Shown here: piece after piece, positions 37,740 to 46,570 of the stretch
Position numbering within the stretch: the stretch's first letter is position 1
How the letters are laid out: each line of letters opens with the position of its first letter
From: Maritimibacter sp.
GTDB lineage: Bacteria > Pseudomonadota > Alphaproteobacteria > Rhodobacterales > Rhodobacteraceae
Assembly (NCBI GenBank): GCA_002695005.1
Contig: NZNT01000029.1
Location: forward strand, 310,001-374,000
Reading direction: 5' to 3'
DNA length: 64,000 bases
The notes under the pieces: generated by a model
What the model was told of the DNA's origin: nothing
What the model saw: only the letters and a program-made list of their open reading frames with translations
Databases searched by the model: none
Made by a program: the position numbers and the translations under genes

Positions 37740-38939
37740 TCAGCCAAACGCCTGAATGTCGGTGATTGCGCGGCCAAGGATCAGGGCGTGGACATCATGC
37801 GTGCCTTCGTAGGTATTCACCGTCTCGAGATTCTGGGCATGGCGCATCACATGGTAGCCGACCTGAATTCCGTTACCGCCGTGCATGTCGCGGGCCATCC
37901 GCGCGATGTCGAGCGCCTTGCCGCAGTTGTTGCGTTTGATGAGCGAAATCATCTCCGGGGCGAACTTGTTTTCGTCCATCAGACGTCCGACCCTCAGCGC
38001 TGCCTGGAGCCCGAGCGCGATCTCGGTCTCCATGTCTGCGAGCTTCTTCTGGTAAAGCTGTGTCGCGGCGAGGGGGCGGTTGAACTGGTGACGGTCCAGC
38101 CCATACTGCCGCGACCGATGCAGGCAATCCTCGGCGGACCCCATGACGCCCCAGGATATGCCGTAACGCGCGCGGTTGAGGCATCCGAAGGGACCGCCCA
38201 TGCCCTGAACGTTGGGCAAAAGCGCATCTTCCCCGACCTCGACATTGTCCATCACGATTTCGCCGGTAATCGACGCCCGCAGGCTGAGTTTGCCGCCGAT
38301 CTTGGGCGCGGTCAGGCCCTTCATACCCTTTTCGAGCACGAAGCCGCGCACCTTGCCGTCATGGGCGTCGGATTTGGCCCAAACCACGAAGACATCGGCG
38401 ATCGGCGCGTTCGAAATCCACATCTTGGACCCGTTGAGGACGTAACCGCCATCGGTCTTGGTCGCGCGGGTCTTCATGCCGCCAGGGTCCGAACCGGCAT
38501 CGGGCTCGGTCAGACCGAAACAGCCGATGAATTCGCCGCTGGCAAGCTTGGGCAGGTACTTCTGTTTCTGCTCTTCCGAGCCGTAGGCGTAGATCGGGAA
38601 CATCACGAGCGAACTCTGCACCGACATCATCGAGCGGTAACCGCTGTCCACCCGTTCAACCTCCCGCGCCACCAGCCCGTAGGACACATAAGAAGCGCCG
38701 ACGCCGCCGTATTCCTCCGGCACTGTCACACCCAGCAGGCCCATCTCGCCCATTTCGCGAAAGATTTCGGGGTCGGTCTTTTCCTCGAGATACGCTTCTT
38801 CGACACGCGACATCAGGCGATCCTGCGCGAAGCTGCGCGCGGTTTGCGAGATCATGCGCTCCTCATCGGTCAGCTGATCTTCGAGCAGAAAGGGATCGGC
38901 CCAATTGAACGAACCACCTTTGTGGGATGTTGCGGACAT
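37740..38939 (-). CDS. gcdH: Glutaryl-CoA dehydrogenase (acyl-CoA dehydrogenase family)
   Basis: 399-residue FAD enzyme that oxidises and decarboxylates glutaryl-CoA to crotonyl-CoA in lysine, tryptophan and glutarate degradation. Acyl-CoA dehydrogenase motifs include [21 protein letters not shown] and [16 protein letters not shown]. The C-terminal [20 protein letters not shown] carries the catalytic Glu in the position typical of glutaryl-CoA dehydrogenases. The N-terminal [18 protein letters not shown] also fits that subgroup. It is transcribed away from the LysR regulator with the CoA-transferase downstream. Confidence 0.93.
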   Translation of the reverse strand: MSATSHKGGSFNWADPFLLEDQLTDEERMISQTARSFAQDRLMSRVEEAYLEEKTDPEIFREMGEMGLLGVTVPEEYGGVGASYVSYGLVAREVERVDSGYRSMMSVQSSLVMFPIYAYGSEEQKQKYLPKLASGEFIGCFGLTEPDAGSDPGGMKTRATKTDGGYVLNGSKMWISNAPIADVFVVWAKSDAHDGKVRGFVLEKGMKGLTAPKIGGKLSLRASITGEIVMDNVEVGEDALLPNVQGMGGPFGCLNRARYGISWGVMGSAEDCLHRSRQYGLDRHQFNRPLAATQLYQKKLADMETEIALGLQAALRVGRLMDENKFAPEMISLIKRNNCGKALDIARMARDMHGGNGIQVGYHVMRHAQNLETVNTYEGTHDVHALILGRAITDIQAFG

Positions 38940-39030
38940 TGCGGGTCTCCTCCATGTCGACCGGTCGGATTCAGATTTCAGCGAAACTATGAATGGAAAG
39001 GGTGGGATAAAAGCTCTATTTTTGCATCAA

Positions 39031-39042
39031 TCCATGCATGGA
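39031..39042. promoter_or_regulatory. 12-bp perfect palindrome at the LysR start, candidate operator
   Basis: TCCATGCATGGA is fully palindromic, lies directly before the preferred LysR ATG (39043) and is about 92 bases from the gcdH start, in the 103-base divergent gap. The flanks extend it imperfectly to 18 bases. Autoregulation by the LysR protein is plausible. Confidence 0.4.
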
Positions 39043-39936
39043 ATGAATGAATTGCGGCAAAGACGCTTTCTCCCGTCGATCAAGCTCCTGTTGGCGTTCG
39101 ACGCCGTGGTGCGCCATCGCTCAGTCACCGCTGCGGCCGGCGAACTGAGCCTCACACAGAGCACGGTCAGCCGGTTGATCCTGACTCTTGAAGAACAACT
39201 GGGCAAGGAACTCTTCACCCGAGAGCGTCGGCGGCTCGTTCCCAATGCCGCCGCGATCAGCTATCAGCGAGACGTCTCACGGGCGCTGGACATGATCCAG
39301 CGGGCTTCGATGTCTGTCGTGACCAATCCCGAGGGCGGCACACTGTCGCTGGCCGTGCTGCCCACCTTCGCGACCCGGTGGCTGGGTCCGCGTCTTGGTG
39401 CGTTTCTGAACGCCCATCCCGGTGTGGCCGTGAACATGTCGACCCGTATCGGCAGGTTCGATTTCGCAGGCGAGGTGTTCGACGCCGCGATTTACTACGG
39501 CCAGCGGGACTGGGAGGGCGCGCGACACCTCAAGCTTTTCGACGAGACCGTGACGGCCTGCGTGTCACCGGCATTTGCCGCATCACGCCGTCTCGACCGA
39601 CTGGAGGATCTCGACGATGTGCCAATGCTCCATCTGGAGAGTCGGCCGACGGTCTGGGCCGACTGGTTCGAAGGGCAGGGAGGCACGGCATCCGGCGCGG
39701 GCGGCATGCTGGTGGACCAGTTCTCAATGATGATCCAGGCGGCGATTTCCGGGCTCGGCATCGCGCTCCTGCCCGACTACCTCGCTCAGATCGAGATTGC
39801 AGAGGGACGCCTTGTCCCGGTGCTTCGGCAGGCCGTTCCGGTGCGCGGTGCCTATTGGCTGGTCTGGCCACCCGACAAGGATGACCACGCGCCGCTCCAG
39901 GCTTTCCGCCAGTGGTTGTCGGCCGAAACTGCCTGA
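39043..39936 (+). CDS. LysR-family transcriptional regulator (GcdR/GcvA-like) divergent from gcdH
   Basis: 297 residues from ATG 39043. The N-terminal winged helix is SIKLLLAFDAVVRHRSVTAAAGELSLTQSTVSRLILTLEEQLG (residues about 13-55), followed by a substrate-binding domain with LSLAVLPTFATRWLGPRLGAFL and GLGIALLPDYL. Earlier in-frame ATGs at 38989 and 39034 would only add non-conserved residues. Its divergent position suggests it activates gcdH and the CoA-transferase gene in response to glutarate or glutaryl-CoA, as GcdR-type regulators do; this is inference. Confidence 0.88.
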   Translation: MNELRQRRFLPSIKLLLAFDAVVRHRSVTAAAGELSLTQSTVSRLILTLEEQLGKELFTRERRRLVPNAAAISYQRDVSRALDMIQRASMSVVTNPEGGTLSLAVLPTFATRWLGPRLGAFLNAHPGVAVNMSTRIGRFDFAGEVFDAAIYYGQRDWEGARHLKLFDETVTACVSPAFAASRRLDRLEDLDDVPMLHLESRPTVWADWFEGQGGTASGAGGMLVDQFSMMIQAAISGLGIALLPDYLAQIEIAEGRLVPVLRQAVPVRGAYWLVWPPDKDDHAPLQAFRQWLSAETA

Positions 39937-40032
39937 CAGCGAAATTTCGGGGCCGTACGGACGTGAGTGCCTTGCAATCGCTTGGGCTGAAATGGTTTCT
40001 TGGCTCAGTCACGGTCAAGGAGAAACGGATCC

Positions 40033-40884
40033 ATGCGTTTTCTGAGCTACATCGACAACGGCAAGCGCGGACTGGCCGTGAAAACCGAAGACGGTTTTCG
40101 CGGTTTGCTGGATGATACAGCGGGCTACCCCGGAAGCCTCGACGATATCGTGCGGAGCGGCGATTTCGCAGGGGCCGCGCGTGCGCTCGAAGCGGGCGAC
40201 CTGATCGACGCCGAGGCCGTGATGGCCGACCTGCCATTTCATCGCGCGGCCAAGCTGCTCTGCGTCGGCCTGAACTACGCCGACCATGCGCAGGAGACCC
40301 GGATGGAGGTGCCGCCTTTCCCAACGGTCTTCGTGCGTTTCAATGGCAATTGCGTGCCCCACGGCGGCAACCTCGTGAAACCGGATGCTTCGGACCAGTT
40401 CGACTACGAAGGCGAGTTGGTCGCGGTGATCGGCAAGCGCGGGCGGGCAATTTCCCGAGCGGATGCGCTGGATCACGTCGCGGGCTACACGATCTTCAAT
40501 GACGGCTCGATCCGCGATTACCAGATGCAGACGAACCAGTGGACCATCGGTAAGAACTTCGACTCCACCGGTGCAATGGGGCCGTACTTCGTGACCTCGG
40601 ATGAATTGCCCGCCGGGGCGAAGGGCCTGAAGGTGTCGACCCGCCTTAATGGCGCGACGCTTCAGGACGGTTCCACCGATGACATGATCTTCGACGTGGC
40701 GGACCTCGTGTCCAAACTCAGCCTCGGGATGACACTTGAGCCGGGCGACCTGATCGTGACGGGAACACCCGCTGGCGTCGGAATGGGGCGCGACCCGCAG
40801 GTCTACATGAAGCCCGGCGATGTCTGTGAGGTCGAGGTGGAAGGCATAGGCGTCCTTCGCAACGCAGTCGTCTCGGAGAACTGA
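40033..40884 (+). CDS. Fumarylacetoacetate hydrolase-family protein
   Basis: 283-residue FAH-superfamily enzyme, a metal-dependent hydrolase, hydratase or decarboxylase of 2-oxo acids. The core motifs are LLCVGLNYADHAQE, the metal-binding DQFDYEGELVAVIGK (Glu pair) and FNDGSIRDYQMQTNQWTIGKNFDSTGAMGP. TGTPAGVGMGRDP is near the C-terminus. The short N-terminal domain (residues 1-65) is typical of the ureidoglycolate lyase/oxaloacetate decarboxylase group. ATG at 40033 is preceded by AAGGAG. The exact substrate cannot be decided from sequence. Confidence 0.9.
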   Translation: MRFLSYIDNGKRGLAVKTEDGFRGLLDDTAGYPGSLDDIVRSGDFAGAARALEAGDLIDAEAVMADLPFHRAAKLLCVGLNYADHAQETRMEVPPFPTVFVRFNGNCVPHGGNLVKPDASDQFDYEGELVAVIGKRGRAISRADALDHVAGYTIFNDGSIRDYQMQTNQWTIGKNFDSTGAMGPYFVTSDELPAGAKGLKVSTRLNGATLQDGSTDDMIFDVADLVSKLSLGMTLEPGDLIVTGTPAGVGMGRDPQVYMKPGDVCEVEVEGIGVLRNAVVSEN

Positions 40885-40977
40885 CCAAAATTCTTAATAG
40901 TTCTATGCCGGGAGGCGGCGCGATTCCGTGATCGCCGGATGCTTGGGCGGTCGCTGCGCTCGCTGTATGGTCGGTTC

Positions 40978-42297
40978 ATGTTCGACGTTCTCGCCGACCG
41001 CACCTACCGGCACCTGTTTCTTGCGCAGGTCGTGGCCCTGCTCGGCACCGGGCTTGCCACCGTGGCGCTTGGCCTTCTTGCCTACGACCTCGCTGGCGAG
41101 CGGGCCTCGGTCGTTCTCGGCACGGTTTTCACGATCAAGATGGTGGCCTATGTCACCATCGCGCCCATCGCGGGGGCATTCGCCGACCGGGTGAACCGGC
41201 GCGTATTCCTCGTCACGCTCGATTTGATCCGCGCGGCGGTCGCGCTCTGCCTGCCATTTGTCACTGAGGTCTGGCAGGTCTATGTCCTGATCTTCCTGCT
41301 CCAGTCGTCTTCTGCCGCATTCACCCCGACGTTTCAGGCGACGATCCCGGACGTATTGCCTGAAGAAGAACGATATACCCGCGCGCTGTCGCTGTCCCGG
41401 CTCGCATACGACTTCGAGAACATCGTGAGCCCGACCCTTGCCGCGCTCCTGCTGGCGGTGCTGAGCTACGGCACGTTGTTCATCGGCACCACGGCGGGGT
41501 TCATCGCGTCCGCATTGCTCGTCGTTTCTGTCCTGTTTCCCGGCCCCAAAGCCGGGACGCGGCGCGGGATCTATGACCGAACCACCCGTGGCATACGCAT
41601 CTACCTTGCGACGCCTCGTCTGCGTGGGTTGCTGGCACTGAATCTCGCCGCCGCAAGCGCCGGGGCAATGGTGCTTGTCAATTCCGTCGTGCTGGTGCGC
41701 GGAACGCTGGGATTGGGCGAAACCGCCCTGGCCTGGACGATGTTCGCTTTCGGGGCTGGGTCGATGGTCGCCGCCCTTGCTTTGCCGCGCATTCTCGCCC
41801 GTGTGACGGACCGCCCCGTCATGGTGGCCGGGGCTGCGACGATGGTGGCCGGACTGCTCGCTCTGGCCGGGGTGGTGTTCTTTGCCCGACTGACTTGGCC
41901 CCTTCTTCTTGTCACATGGCTGATCGTCGGTCTTGGCTACTCGGCAGTGCTCACGCCTTCCGGTCGCCTCCTGCGCCGCTCTGCTCATTCGGAGGACCGG
42001 CCGGCAGTGTTCGCCGCTCAGTTCGCCCTATCGCACGCATGTTGGCTGGTGACCTATCCGCTGTCCGGCTGGCTTCTGACGTCCTTGGGCCCGGTCGCCG
42101 CCCTCTCGGGCCTCGCGCTGCTGGCGGCCCTCGGAATCGTGGCCGCCTTGCGTTTCTGGCCCGTAGGCGATCCGGTCGAAATAGAGCATGAGCACAAGAA
42201 CCTGCCGCGAGATCATCCGCATTTGCAGGGGCATCGTCGCCACTCCCATCCTCTGGTCATCGACGACGCGCACCCGCGCTGGGGTTCGCAGTTCTGA
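40978..42297 (+). CDS. MFS transporter with His-rich C-terminal tail, upstream of the arsenic operon
   Basis: 439-residue, about 12-helix major facilitator of the MdfA/enterobactin-exporter-like branch (FADRVNRRVFLVTLDLIRA is the MFS motif between helices 2 and 3). The cytoplasmic C-terminus after the last helix has eight His in about 40 residues (EIEHEHKNLPRDHPHLQGH, then RRHSHPLVIDDAHPRW), which could bind a metal ion. ATG at 40978 is chosen over one at 40939. It lies 79 bases upstream of the ars operon on the same strand with a weak terminator between them, so functional association with metal or arsenic efflux is only suggestive. Confidence 0.82.
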   Translation: MFDVLADRTYRHLFLAQVVALLGTGLATVALGLLAYDLAGERASVVLGTVFTIKMVAYVTIAPIAGAFADRVNRRVFLVTLDLIRAAVALCLPFVTEVWQVYVLIFLLQSSSAAFTPTFQATIPDVLPEEERYTRALSLSRLAYDFENIVSPTLAALLLAVLSYGTLFIGTTAGFIASALLVVSVLFPGPKAGTRRGIYDRTTRGIRIYLATPRLRGLLALNLAAASAGAMVLVNSVVLVRGTLGLGETALAWTMFAFGAGSMVAALALPRILARVTDRPVMVAGAATMVAGLLALAGVVFFARLTWPLLLVTWLIVGLGYSAVLTPSGRLLRRSAHSEDRPAVFAAQFALSHACWLVTYPLSGWLLTSLGPVAALSGLALLAALGIVAALRFWPVGDPVEIEHEHKNLPRDHPHLQGHRRHSHPLVIDDAHPRWGSQF

Positions 42298-42301
42298 ACA
42301 C

Positions 42302-42327
42302 GCCGGGCCGTCCGGCATGACATTTTT
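42302..42327 (+). terminator. Weak terminator-like hairpin after the MFS gene
   Basis: GCCGG (42302-42306) and CCGGC (42312-42316) with a 5-base loop, followed after 6 bases by TTTTT. It is weak but correctly placed between the MFS gene and the arsenic operon promoter. Confidence 0.4.
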
Positions 42328-42339
42328 ACAAAATCTTCA

Positions 42340-42381
42340 TTCGCCATGAGCGCTTTATTTCGATAATCCATGAAATATGGA
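42340..42381 (+). promoter_or_regulatory. Candidate ars promoter and operator overlapping the arsR-arsC start
   Basis: A -10-like GATAAT at 42362-42367 lies 16 bases after a weak -35-like TTCGCC (42340-42345). Transcription would begin close to the first ATG (42377), giving a leaderless or nearly leaderless message, consistent with the lack of a ribosome-binding site. The inverted repeat TCCAT-GAAAT-ATGGA (42367-42381) covers the predicted start point, a good position for an ArsR operator. Confidence 0.45.
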
Positions 42382-43210
42382 AATGATGATTCCCGATCAG
42401 TTGACCACTCTCGGTCATCCCGTGCGACTCGCGGTGTTCCGGCTCCTGATGCGCCGGTATCCCGATCGCGTCCCGGCGGGTGAGCTTTCGTCGGCCTTGG
42501 ACGTGAAGCCCAGCACCATGTCGGCCTACCTGGCCGCGCTTCAGAGAGCGGGTCTTGTGGAGCAGACACGGTCGGGCACGTCGCTTCTTTATTCGATCCA
42601 CATGGCGAGCGTGCGACAGATGTTCGGTTTCCTGCTTACCGACTGCTGCCGCGGCCGCCCGGACCTTTGCACACCGTTTCGCGTGGGAGACACCCCGATG
42701 CCCGACCAGAAGTATAACGTGCTCTTCATCTGCACCGGCAATTCTGCCCGGTCCATCTTTGCTGAATCCTTGCTGCGACAGATCGCGGGGGGTCGTTTCG
42801 TTGCCTATTCGGCGGGAACGACCCCGAGCTCCGAGCTCAACCCATTCGCGCTCGAGGTGCTGTCTTCCAAGGGGCACGATATCGCACCGTTACGGGCCAA
42901 GAATGTCGCCGAATTCTCCGGCCCGGACGCGCCGCGACTGGATTTCGTGTTTACGGTCTGCAATCAGGCTGCGCACGAGGAATGCCCAGCTTGGGAAGGG
43001 CAGCCGGTCAACGGACACTGGGGCATGCCCGATCCCGTCAAATCAGTTGGCACACCCGCGGAAAAGGCGCTCGCGTTCCAGAAAGCCTATGGAGATCTGA
43101 AACGGCGGATCGAGATTTTTGCGGCACTTCCGATTGATGCGCTTGATCGCATCGCCCTTCAGAACGCTGTGGACGACATCGCCCGTGAAGGCGCGGGAGA
43201 GAGCGCATGA
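42377..43210 (+). CDS. ArsR-ArsC fusion: arsenite-responsive repressor fused to LMW-PTP-type arsenate reductase
   Basis: 277 residues in two domains. Residues 1-100 form an ArsR winged helix ([20 protein letters not shown] recognition region). The usual ELCVCDL site is absent, but Cys90, Cys91 and Cys98 ([10 protein letters not shown]) resemble the CC-x5-C arsenite site of the Acidithiobacillus ferrooxidans-type ArsR. Residues 110-270 form a low-molecular-weight phosphatase-like arsenate reductase with loop C119-TGNSA-R125-S. It can thus sense As(III) and reduce As(V). Alternative starts lie at 42383 and 42386. It is the first gene of the ars operon, overlapping the GAPDH gene by ATGA. Confidence 0.9.
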   Translation: MEMMIPDQLTTLGHPVRLAVFRLLMRRYPDRVPAGELSSALDVKPSTMSAYLAALQRAGLVEQTRSGTSLLYSIHMASVRQMFGFLLTDCCRGRPDLCTPFRVGDTPMPDQKYNVLFICTGNSARSIFAESLLRQIAGGRFVAYSAGTTPSSELNPFALEVLSSKGHDIAPLRAKNVAEFSGPDAPRLDFVFTVCNQAAHEECPAWEGQPVNGHWGMPDPVKSVGTPAEKALAFQKAYGDLKRRIEIFAALPIDALDRIALQNAVDDIAREGAGESA

Positions 43211-44208
43211 CGACCTACGCACTTAATGGGCTCGGACGGATCGGCAAGCTGGCTCTGAAGCCGCTCCTGGAGCGCGGGGCCGAGATCGCCTGGATCAACG
43301 ACGCGGTGGGCGACCCTGAAATGCACGCGCACCTTCTGGAGTTCGACACGGTTCACGGACGTTGGGACGCCGCATTTTCCCATGACGCTGACAGCGTGAA
43401 GGTCGATGGCACTCGGCTCCCGTTCATCGGCACGCGCGACCTGAACGCGCTCCCGCTTGAAGGTGTCGACGTGGTGATCGACTGCACAGGCGCGTTCAAG
43501 TCGGAAGCCAAACTCGCCCCCTATTTCGAGGCTGGGGTCAAGAAGGTCGTCGTGTCGGCACCGGTCAAGGACGGGCCGACTGCCAATATCGTCATCGGCG
43601 TGAACGACGACACATACGATCCGCAAACCCATGACATCGTGACGGCAGCGTCCTGCACCACCAACTGCCTCGCCCCGGTCGTGAAGGTAATCCACGAATC
43701 CCTGGGCATCCGTCACGGCTCGATCACGACAATCCACGACGTCACCAACACGCAGACCATCGTTGACCGTCCTGCAAAGGACCTCCGCCGTGCGCGGTCG
43801 GCCCTGAATTCCCTGATCCCGACGACGACCGGCTCGGCCACCGCGATCACGCTGATCTATCCGGAGCTTGCGGGGCGGCTGAACGGTCACGCTGTGCGGG
43901 TGCCGCTTCTGAACGCGTCGCTCACCGATTGCGTGTTCGAGGTAGAGCGTGAGACGACCGCGCAAGAAGTCAACGCGCTCTTTGCGGCCGCTGCGGCGGA
44001 CGGCCCCCTCAAGGGCATCCTCGGCTACGAGGAGCGGCCGCTCGTCTCGACCGACTATACCAACGATACACGCTCATCCATCATCGACGCCCCATCCACG
44101 ATGGTCGTGAACGGAACGCAGGTGAAGGTATACGCCTGGTACGACAATGAGATGGGCTATGCACACCGGCTCGTGGACGTAGCACTTATGGTCGGGGGCG
44201 GGCTGTGA
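43207..44208 (+). CDS. ArsJ-associated glyceraldehyde-3-phosphate dehydrogenase
   Basis: 333-residue GAPDH paralogue. The NAD-binding start is [18 protein letters not shown], the catalytic Cys150 lies in [11 protein letters not shown], and the catalytic His region is [21 protein letters not shown]. In ArsJ pathways this enzyme uses arsenate in place of phosphate to make 1-arseno-3-phosphoglycerate, which ArsJ then exports and which breaks down outside. The TxTQ and lysine-poor sequence differ from housekeeping Gap, and the operon position (ATGA and GTGA overlaps with arsR-arsC and arsJ) supports the specialised role. Confidence 0.93.
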   Translation: MTTYALNGLGRIGKLALKPLLERGAEIAWINDAVGDPEMHAHLLEFDTVHGRWDAAFSHDADSVKVDGTRLPFIGTRDLNALPLEGVDVVIDCTGAFKSEAKLAPYFEAGVKKVVVSAPVKDGPTANIVIGVNDDTYDPQTHDIVTAASCTTNCLAPVVKVIHESLGIRHGSITTIHDVTNTQTIVDRPAKDLRRARSALNSLIPTTTGSATAITLIYPELAGRLNGHAVRVPLLNASLTDCVFEVERETTAQEVNALFAAAAADGPLKGILGYEERPLVSTDYTNDTRSSIIDAPSTMVVNGTQVKVYAWYDNEMGYAHRLVDVALMVGGGL

Positions 44209-45470
44209 GCGAACGGCCCGAGGGCTTGTCCGCCTACATCGCCGTGACGGCAGCCTATTGGGCCTTCATGCTCACGGACGGGGCGCTCAGGATGCTTGTC
44301 CTGCTGCACTTCCATACGCTCGGATTCAGCCCGGTGCAGTTGGCCTATCTCTTCGTGCTCTACGAAGTCGCCGGGATGGTCACGAACCTGACCGCCGGCT
44401 GGATCGCCGCGCGCTTTGGCCTCACGTCGACGCTCTATGCTGGCTTGTCCATCCAAGTGGCCGCGCTTCTCGCCCTCACGCAGCTCGACCCGAATTGGAC
44501 CATCGCCGCGTCGGTCGCTTTCGTGATGTGCGTTCAGGGGGCGTCGGGTGTGGCCAAAGACCTGTCGAAGATGTCGTCCAAATCGGCAGTCAAACTGCTC
44601 GCCCCGGCCGAGGGCGGGGGCCTCTTTCGCTGGGTTGCGGTTCTAACCGGGTCCAAGAACGCGGTGAAGGGACTGGGCTTTCTGCTGGGCGCTGCACTCC
44701 TCGCCACGCTCGGCTTCGTTTGGGCGGTTCTGGTGATGGCCATTGTGCTGGCCGTGATCCTGGTCGCGGTCGTTCTCGCCATGCCGTCGGGCCTGCCGCG
44801 CGGACGCAAGGGGGCGAAGTTTTCCGAAGTTTTCTCGAAATCCGCCAACGTGAACTGGCTCTCGGCAGCGCGGGTCTTTCTCTTCGGCGCGCGCGACGTC
44901 TGGTTCGTCGTGGGAATCCCGATCTATTTCTATGCTGTCCTGTCGGACGGTACCGAGGCGGGCAACCGGGCCGCGTTCTTCATGATCGGCACCTTCATGG
45001 CGCTCTGGATCATCCTCTACGGCGCGGTGCAGGCATCCGCCCCCCGTATCCTGCGCGCCGCAATCCGCCCGGAAGGCGAACTCATCCGCGCGGCCCGAGG
45101 CTGGGCCGGCGCGCTTTTCGTTGTGCCGGCCGCGCTGACAGGCGCCACGTTGATCTCGCCGGACCCGCAAACCTGGCTCACGGTGACGCTCGTCATCGGG
45201 CTCCTCGTGTTCGGGGTGGTTTTCGCGGTCAACTCTTCGCTCCACTCCTATCTCATCCTTGCCTTCACGCAGTCCGAGAGGGTGACGATGGATGTGGGCT
45301 TTTACTACATGGCCAATGCCGGGGGACGACTAATCGGGACGCTTTTCTCCGGCCTTACCTATCAGATTGGCGGACTGCCCCTTGTCCTTGGAACCGCCGC
45401 ACTCATGGTGGCGCTTGCCGCGCTGACATCGGGCAAGCTGGATGCGACGCCGCAGGAGGTCACGACATGA
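44205..45470 (+). CDS. arsJ: ArsJ, organoarsenical (1-arseno-3-phosphoglycerate) efflux MFS permease
   Basis: 421-residue protein with about 12 helices. The N-terminal [31 protein letters not shown] segment and [20 protein letters not shown] are the ArsJ hallmarks, along with [17 protein letters not shown]. It exports the labile arseno-phosphoglycerate formed by the upstream GAPDH, giving arsenate resistance without reduction. The start GTG at 44205 overlaps the GAPDH stop (GTGA); the 3' end overlaps acr3 by ATGA at 45467-45470. Confidence 0.94.
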   Translation: MSERPEGLSAYIAVTAAYWAFMLTDGALRMLVLLHFHTLGFSPVQLAYLFVLYEVAGMVTNLTAGWIAARFGLTSTLYAGLSIQVAALLALTQLDPNWTIAASVAFVMCVQGASGVAKDLSKMSSKSAVKLLAPAEGGGLFRWVAVLTGSKNAVKGLGFLLGAALLATLGFVWAVLVMAIVLAVILVAVVLAMPSGLPRGRKGAKFSEVFSKSANVNWLSAARVFLFGARDVWFVVGIPIYFYAVLSDGTEAGNRAAFFMIGTFMALWIILYGAVQASAPRILRAAIRPEGELIRAARGWAGALFVVPAALTGATLISPDPQTWLTVTLVIGLLVFGVVFAVNSSLHSYLILAFTQSERVTMDVGFYYMANAGGRLIGTLFSGLTYQIGGLPLVLGTAALMVALAALTSGKLDATPQEVTT

Positions 45471-46510
45471 GCGTATTCGAACGATTCCTCAGCCTTTGGG
45501 TTCTGCTGGCGATGATCGGTGGGGTGATCGTCGGGCTGATTGCCCCAGGCCTCGTTGGCGCGATCGCCGTTGCCGAGGTGGCGAGTGTCAACCTTGTCGT
45601 GGCGGTCCTGATCTGGGCGATGGTCTATCCGATGATGGTCGGGGTGGATTTCGGCGCCGTCGCAGGTGTCGCGCGACAACCGCGCGGGCTGATTGTGACA
45701 CTCACGGTGAACTGGCTCATCAAGCCTTTCACGATGGCGCTTCTGGCCGTGCTGTTTTTCGACCATGTGTTCGCCCCCCTGATCGCGCCCGAGGATGCGG
45801 CGCAGTACATTGCGGGGTTGATCCTGCTGGGGGCCGCGCCTTGCACCGCGATGGTCTTTGTCTGGTCGCAGCTCACGAAAGGTGATGCGACCTATACGCT
45901 GGTGCAGGTCTCGGTCAACGACCTCATCATGGTGGTAGCCTTTGCGCCCATCGTCGCTTTCCTGCTGGGCGTCACCGATCTGTCGGTGCCGTGGGAGACG
46001 TTGGTGCTTTCGACCGTTCTCTACGTCCTCCTGCCACTCATCGCGGGTCTTCTTACGCGCCGCCGGCTCGGCACGCAGGTGGCCATCGACGCGTTCTCGG
46101 CCCGGGTGAAACCGTGGTCCGTGGTCGGCCTCATCGCGACAGTCGCGATCCTGTTCGGGCTTCAGGGCGAAACGATCCTCGCCAAACCGCTGACCATCGT
46201 GCTCATCGCGGTGCCGATCCTGATCCAGAGTTACGGCATTTTCGCGCTGGCCTATGGCGCGGCTTTCGTTCTCAAAGTTCCTCACCGTATTGCGGCCCCC
46301 TGTGCGCTTATCGGCACGTCGAATTTCTTCGAACTGGCGGTTGCCGTGGCGATCAGCCTCTTCGGCCTGAACTCGGGCGCAGCTTTGGCGACCGTCGTCG
46401 GCGTGCTGGTGGAAGTCCCGGTCATGCTGTCGCTCGTCGCCTTCGCCAATCGCACGCGGGCGAAGTTTCCGGGGCCCGAGTCCGGAACAAAAGCCGGGAC
46501 CCCCGGTTGA
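45467..46510 (+). CDS. arsB: Acr3-type arsenite efflux transporter
   Basis: 347-residue, ten-helix arsenite permease of the Acr3 (BART) family. The conserved Cys is C126 in [21 protein letters not shown] (fourth helix), and the late [20 protein letters not shown] carries the conserved Glu. It exports the As(III) produced by the fused arsenate reductase. ATG at 45467 with GGAGG 8 bases upstream is used, not the long open frame beginning inside arsJ. It is the last clear gene of the ars operon. Confidence 0.95.
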   Translation: MSVFERFLSLWVLLAMIGGVIVGLIAPGLVGAIAVAEVASVNLVVAVLIWAMVYPMMVGVDFGAVAGVARQPRGLIVTLTVNWLIKPFTMALLAVLFFDHVFAPLIAPEDAAQYIAGLILLGAAPCTAMVFVWSQLTKGDATYTLVQVSVNDLIMVVAFAPIVAFLLGVTDLSVPWETLVLSTVLYVLLPLIAGLLTRRRLGTQVAIDAFSARVKPWSVVGLIATVAILFGLQGETILAKPLTIVLIAVPILIQSYGIFALAYGAAFVLKVPHRIAAPCALIGTSNFFELAVAVAISLFGLNSGAALATVVGVLVEVPVMLSLVAFANRTRAKFPGPESGTKAGTPG

Positions 46511-46570
46511 GGAAATGGACAGCGCTTGCTGCGCCGTCCGAATGTCTGGACGCAAGGCAGCGAAGGATTC

